Both the position numbers and the translations under genes were made by a program. From the NCBI GenBank assembly GCA_903838415.1, contig CAILYI010000268.1, forward strand, positions 1 to 32,058: 32,058 nucleotides of DNA. The letters are read 5' to 3'. Under the pieces are notes generated by a model. It saw nothing but the letters and a program-made list of their open reading frames with translations, ran no database searches and was not told the origin of the DNA. Source of the DNA: an uncultured Anaerolineae bacterium. GTDB lineage: Bacteria; Chloroflexota; Anaerolineae; Anaerolineales; Villigracilaceae. Within the stretch, counting starts at the first letter, position 1. Each line of letters opens with the position of its first letter. Below, piece by piece: positions 29,665 through 32,058 of this stretch.

Positions 29665-31968
29665 ATGACCCTGAATAAACGACCCAACAAGTTTTTCTAT
29701 ATTCTCACGCTGCTGGTCTTCCTGGCCCAGCTGGCCCTGCCAACCGGCGCGCGCGCCGAAGGGGAAACCCCGCCCGCCGACCCGGCCGTGACTGAAGTTG
29801 CGACCCAAGCCGCCCCGGCTGACGCCGCCACGCCCGAAGCGGCCCCGGCTGACGCCACCGAAGCCGCGCCCGAACCTTCCGCCACAGAAGCCCCCGCTGC
29901 CGAACCGGTCATTGACCTGACGGCAGTGCCGGATGGCACCGAAGTGGTGGTGCTCGATGAAAACGGCCAACCCCTGCCGTTGGGCAGCCAGGCTGCCGCG
30001 GATGTGGTAGCCCAGGGCGACCCGATCTGGTGTGCTGATAATGTGGATCCCGTTGCCCTTGCATCTGGGTCTTTCAGTAGCGCTGGTTGTACTCCAACTC
30101 AGAGTTCATTAACAGATCTTGATACTTATATTAAGGCCACCCTAACCTATGGTTGGTACGACTTGCCTAACGGTGTGATCTGGATTGCAAATTCTGCGAT
30201 TACTGAATCTGCAAATGTGTTTATCAGTGGAATAGGTAATGAAAATAGCTTGAGGGTTCAAGGCGGTTGGGATGGTACGAGTACATACCGAGCTGCCGAT
30301 TATGCCTTATATGGCACAGCCACCACTTTTACCAAGGCGATCAAGATCTCCTGGTGGGGGCCGTTAACCATCAATAACCTGACCGTGGATGGCGGCGGCG
30401 CAACCCCGGCCAATCCTGTACCCTCCTTGCTCGATGTCATAGAAAACGGCGAATCCGATGTATCCCTGAGCAATATCACGGTCAAGAGGAGTGCTAGCGA
30501 GAAAACAGGTCTGACTGTGACCAGCATTAGCTCCTCTAAGAATGTTACTCTTAATTCCGTGAATGCCAGCAACAACGGCGGGCACGGCGCAGCACTAGTC
30601 GGCTCCAACACCGCAAACTACATCATTACCAACAGCACCTTCAGCAATAACGGCGGCCAAACTGTCGCTGACCAAGACAACTACAACGGTTTGATTGTAA
30701 CAACCACGGGCAATATCAGCCTAGATCACGTTACCGCCAATGGCAATTCGCTAGACGGCGCACAACTGAACTCTCACGATGGGGATGGCACCAGCACTGG
30801 CACCGTTACCGTCACAAACAGCACCTTTGGCGAAAAGCAGAACATCTGGAATGGGGCCGCTGATAACTCTAACCAAAGCTCATGGGGCAATGGCAGAGAC
30901 GGTCTGAGCATCATTTCGGCCGGGGCGACCAGCCTGAATGCCGTCACCGCCGATTACAACGGTTCAGATCACCAGCATGGCGGAAATGGCATCGTAGTGA
31001 AGAATTACCTTACCGGCGGCATCAGCCTGAGCGGTGTGACTGCCAATCATAATTATAAATACGGCGCTGATTTGACCAGCGCCCACGACCTGGATGTGAC
31101 AGGCAGCACCTTCAACTATAACGGCGATTATTACCCTAGTGGCGGCGTGCTTACTGACATAGGCGGGCATCAGAATTTTACAACCACCGAAGCCAACTAT
31201 AACTATTATTCCGGACTTTACCTGGGTGCAGGCAATTCTGAGGGACTGTCCGACTTCCCCGACACCACCGGGGAAGTCAGCCTGACATCCGTGACCACCC
31301 ACGACAATGGCTGGGGGTGGGCGGATGATCGTACTGATCCCCCTATTGATCCACTCTGGGCCGGCATTTCAACCAAGCTGACAGCACCCTTCGCCTGCAG
31401 CAACTATAGCAGCTACGATAATGGCCAGCCTGATTCGATCACCTGCATCGAGGTTCCCAGCGGCGGCGAGACCCCCGGCGGCGGAGAAACGCTTCCTTCC
31501 GGCGGCGATGACTGGAAACATGACCCATCCTTCCCGGAAGATCACGGCCTGGGCATCAAGAACGTCGAAGTTTCAGGCGGCCTGAGCGTTGACCTGAGCT
31601 GCGGCGGCGGCATCGGCGGCTACAACCTGGGGCTGGGCGGAAATCAAGTCTCCCTGCCCTGCGGCAGCCTGTCCGGCGACGGCGACGGCACCAGCGCGGC
31701 GTTGACCTTCACGCCCGGCGCGCAGCTGCCCGCCGCGGTCGACAGCCAGTTCAGCTTTGTGGCGGGCCTGGAAGTCAAACTCTCCGCGTCGCTCAAGGGC
31801 GACATGCTGGTCAGCTTTGCCCTGCCGGCAGGCGCGAAGGCCTCCAGCTTCAGCATCCTGTTCTGGGATGGCAGCAAATGGATCGACCTGGGCGGCTTTG
31901 AATCTGCCAACGGCCTGTTCAACGTCAAGACCACGCAGGGCGGCATCTACGTCCTGGTCAGCAAGTAA
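29665..31968 (+). CDS. Large secreted protein with right-handed beta-helix repeats
   Basis: A 767-residue exported protein. The start at 29665 has AGGAG seven bases upstream and opens a signal peptide (MTLNKRPNKFFYILTLLVFL, ending around GARA-EG). An Ala/Pro/Glu-rich spacer (~35-95) is followed by a Trp/Cys-containing segment. A parallel beta-helix domain (~215-590) then shows repeats such as SNITVKRS, NVTLNSVNASNNGGHGAAL, YIITNSTFSNNGG and ISLDHVTANGNSLDGAQL. A Gly-rich linker (GGETPGGGETLPSGGDDW) leads to a C-terminal beta-rich domain (~630-767) ending LFNVKTTQGGIYVLVSK. Beta-helices serve as adhesins or polysaccharide lyases; no catalytic set is recognised, so adhesion or matrix binding is more likely. 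There is no LPXTG motif or C-terminal membrane helix. Confidence 0.88.
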   Translation: MTLNKRPNKFFYILTLLVFLAQLALPTGARAEGETPPADPAVTEVATQAAPADAATPEAAPADATEAAPEPSATEAPAAEPVIDLTAVPDGTEVVVLDENGQPLPLGSQAAADVVAQGDPIWCADNVDPVALASGSFSSAGCTPTQSSLTDLDTYIKATLTYGWYDLPNGVIWIANSAITESANVFISGIGNENSLRVQGGWDGTSTYRAADYALYGTATTFTKAIKISWWGPLTINNLTVDGGGATPANPVPSLLDVIENGESDVSLSNITVKRSASEKTGLTVTSISSSKNVTLNSVNASNNGGHGAALVGSNTANYIITNSTFSNNGGQTVADQDNYNGLIVTTTGNISLDHVTANGNSLDGAQLNSHDGDGTSTGTVTVTNSTFGEKQNIWNGAADNSNQSSWGNGRDGLSIISAGATSLNAVTADYNGSDHQHGGNGIVVKNYLTGGISLSGVTANHNYKYGADLTSAHDLDVTGSTFNYNGDYYPSGGVLTDIGGHQNFTTTEANYNYYSGLYLGAGNSEGLSDFPDTTGEVSLTSVTTHDNGWGWADDRTDPPIDPLWAGISTKLTAPFACSNYSSYDNGQPDSITCIEVPSGGETPGGGETLPSGGDDWKHDPSFPEDHGLGIKNVEVSGGLSVDLSCGGGIGGYNLGLGGNQVSLPCGSLSGDGDGTSAALTFTPGAQLPAAVDSQFSFVAGLEVKLSASLKGDMLVSFALPAGAKASSFSILFWDGSKWIDLGGFESANGLFNVKTTQGGIYVLVSK

Positions 31969-31975
31969 ATAAAAC

Positions 31976-32033
31976 CGTCCCGAAGCCTTGCAGAGCGGCT
32001 CAACGCTCGCATCAAGGCTTCGGGACGTCCTTT
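31976..32033 (+). terminator. Terminator after the beta-helix protein gene
   Basis: A 15-bp stem (31976-31990 with 32013-32027) encloses a second small hairpin (GAGCG/CGCTC at 31993-31997 and 32004-32008) and is followed by TCCTTTT. It begins seven bases after the stop. Confidence 0.75.
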
Positions 32034-32058
32034 TGCTCCTTGTCTAGCAGGAGTTGGA

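Overview
The window looks like part of a chromosome of a Chloroflexota bacterium, most likely an Anaerolineae-type metagenomic genome. This is inferred from gene style: Thr/Pro-rich lipoproteins with SH3b domains, many two-component genes, a HU-like protein of the HIG type, and moderately high GC. No rRNA, tRNA or marker gene fixes the taxonomy. No tRNA, CRISPR array, transposase or phage gene was seen.

Layout. Positions 1-4321 (+) hold a molybdenum hydroxylase (xanthine dehydrogenase/CO dehydrogenase family) operon. It has an FAD domain fused to a 2Fe-2S domain, a small two-helix membrane protein, and the molybdopterin subunit, and it ends in a strong terminator. The gap to the next gene (4322-4669) holds a minus-strand unit with no protein gene: promoter, a c-di-GMP-I (GEMM-I)-like riboswitch and its own terminator. 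Positions 4670-6817 (-) hold a BaeS/OmpR-type two-component pair and a 58-residue YHS-domain protein. From 6858 to 22891 nearly everything is on +: a NYN-LOTUS protein, an alpha/beta hydrolase, an FAH-family enzyme, a class C beta-lactamase-like hydrolase, a cytoplasmic GH31 glycosidase coupled to an SH3b lipoprotein and a small unknown protein, a flavin split-barrel protein, two tandem glutaredoxin-like proteins, an MFS exporter coupled to an RlmI-like methyltransferase, a degenerate histidine kinase with an UPF0175-like N-terminus, a DMT transporter, a polytopic GT-C-like protein, and two overlapping PPK2 genes that look like a split class II PPK2. Positions 22898-27689 (-) hold feoA-feoB and a 7TM histidine kinase with its NarL-type regulator.

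Positions 27720-29140 are a gene-poor, repeat-rich stretch. It contains a dispersed ~65-bp repeat (two copies), a 22-bp palindromic tandem repeat, a frameshifted HU-like gene that keeps its ribosome binding site and terminator, and a perfect 21-bp inverted repeat. The window ends with a small alpha/beta protein of unknown function and a large secreted beta-helix protein with a terminator.

Regulatory style: perfect or near-perfect TATAAT -10 boxes lie just upstream of several starts, in two cases so close that a leaderless mRNA is predicted. Translational coupling by 4-nt ATGA or TTGA overlaps is common. The best candidates for undescribed biology are the orphan riboswitch transcript at 4410-4607, the UPF0175-like/dead-kinase fusion, the split PPK2 pair and the repeat-rich island around the broken HU-like gene.
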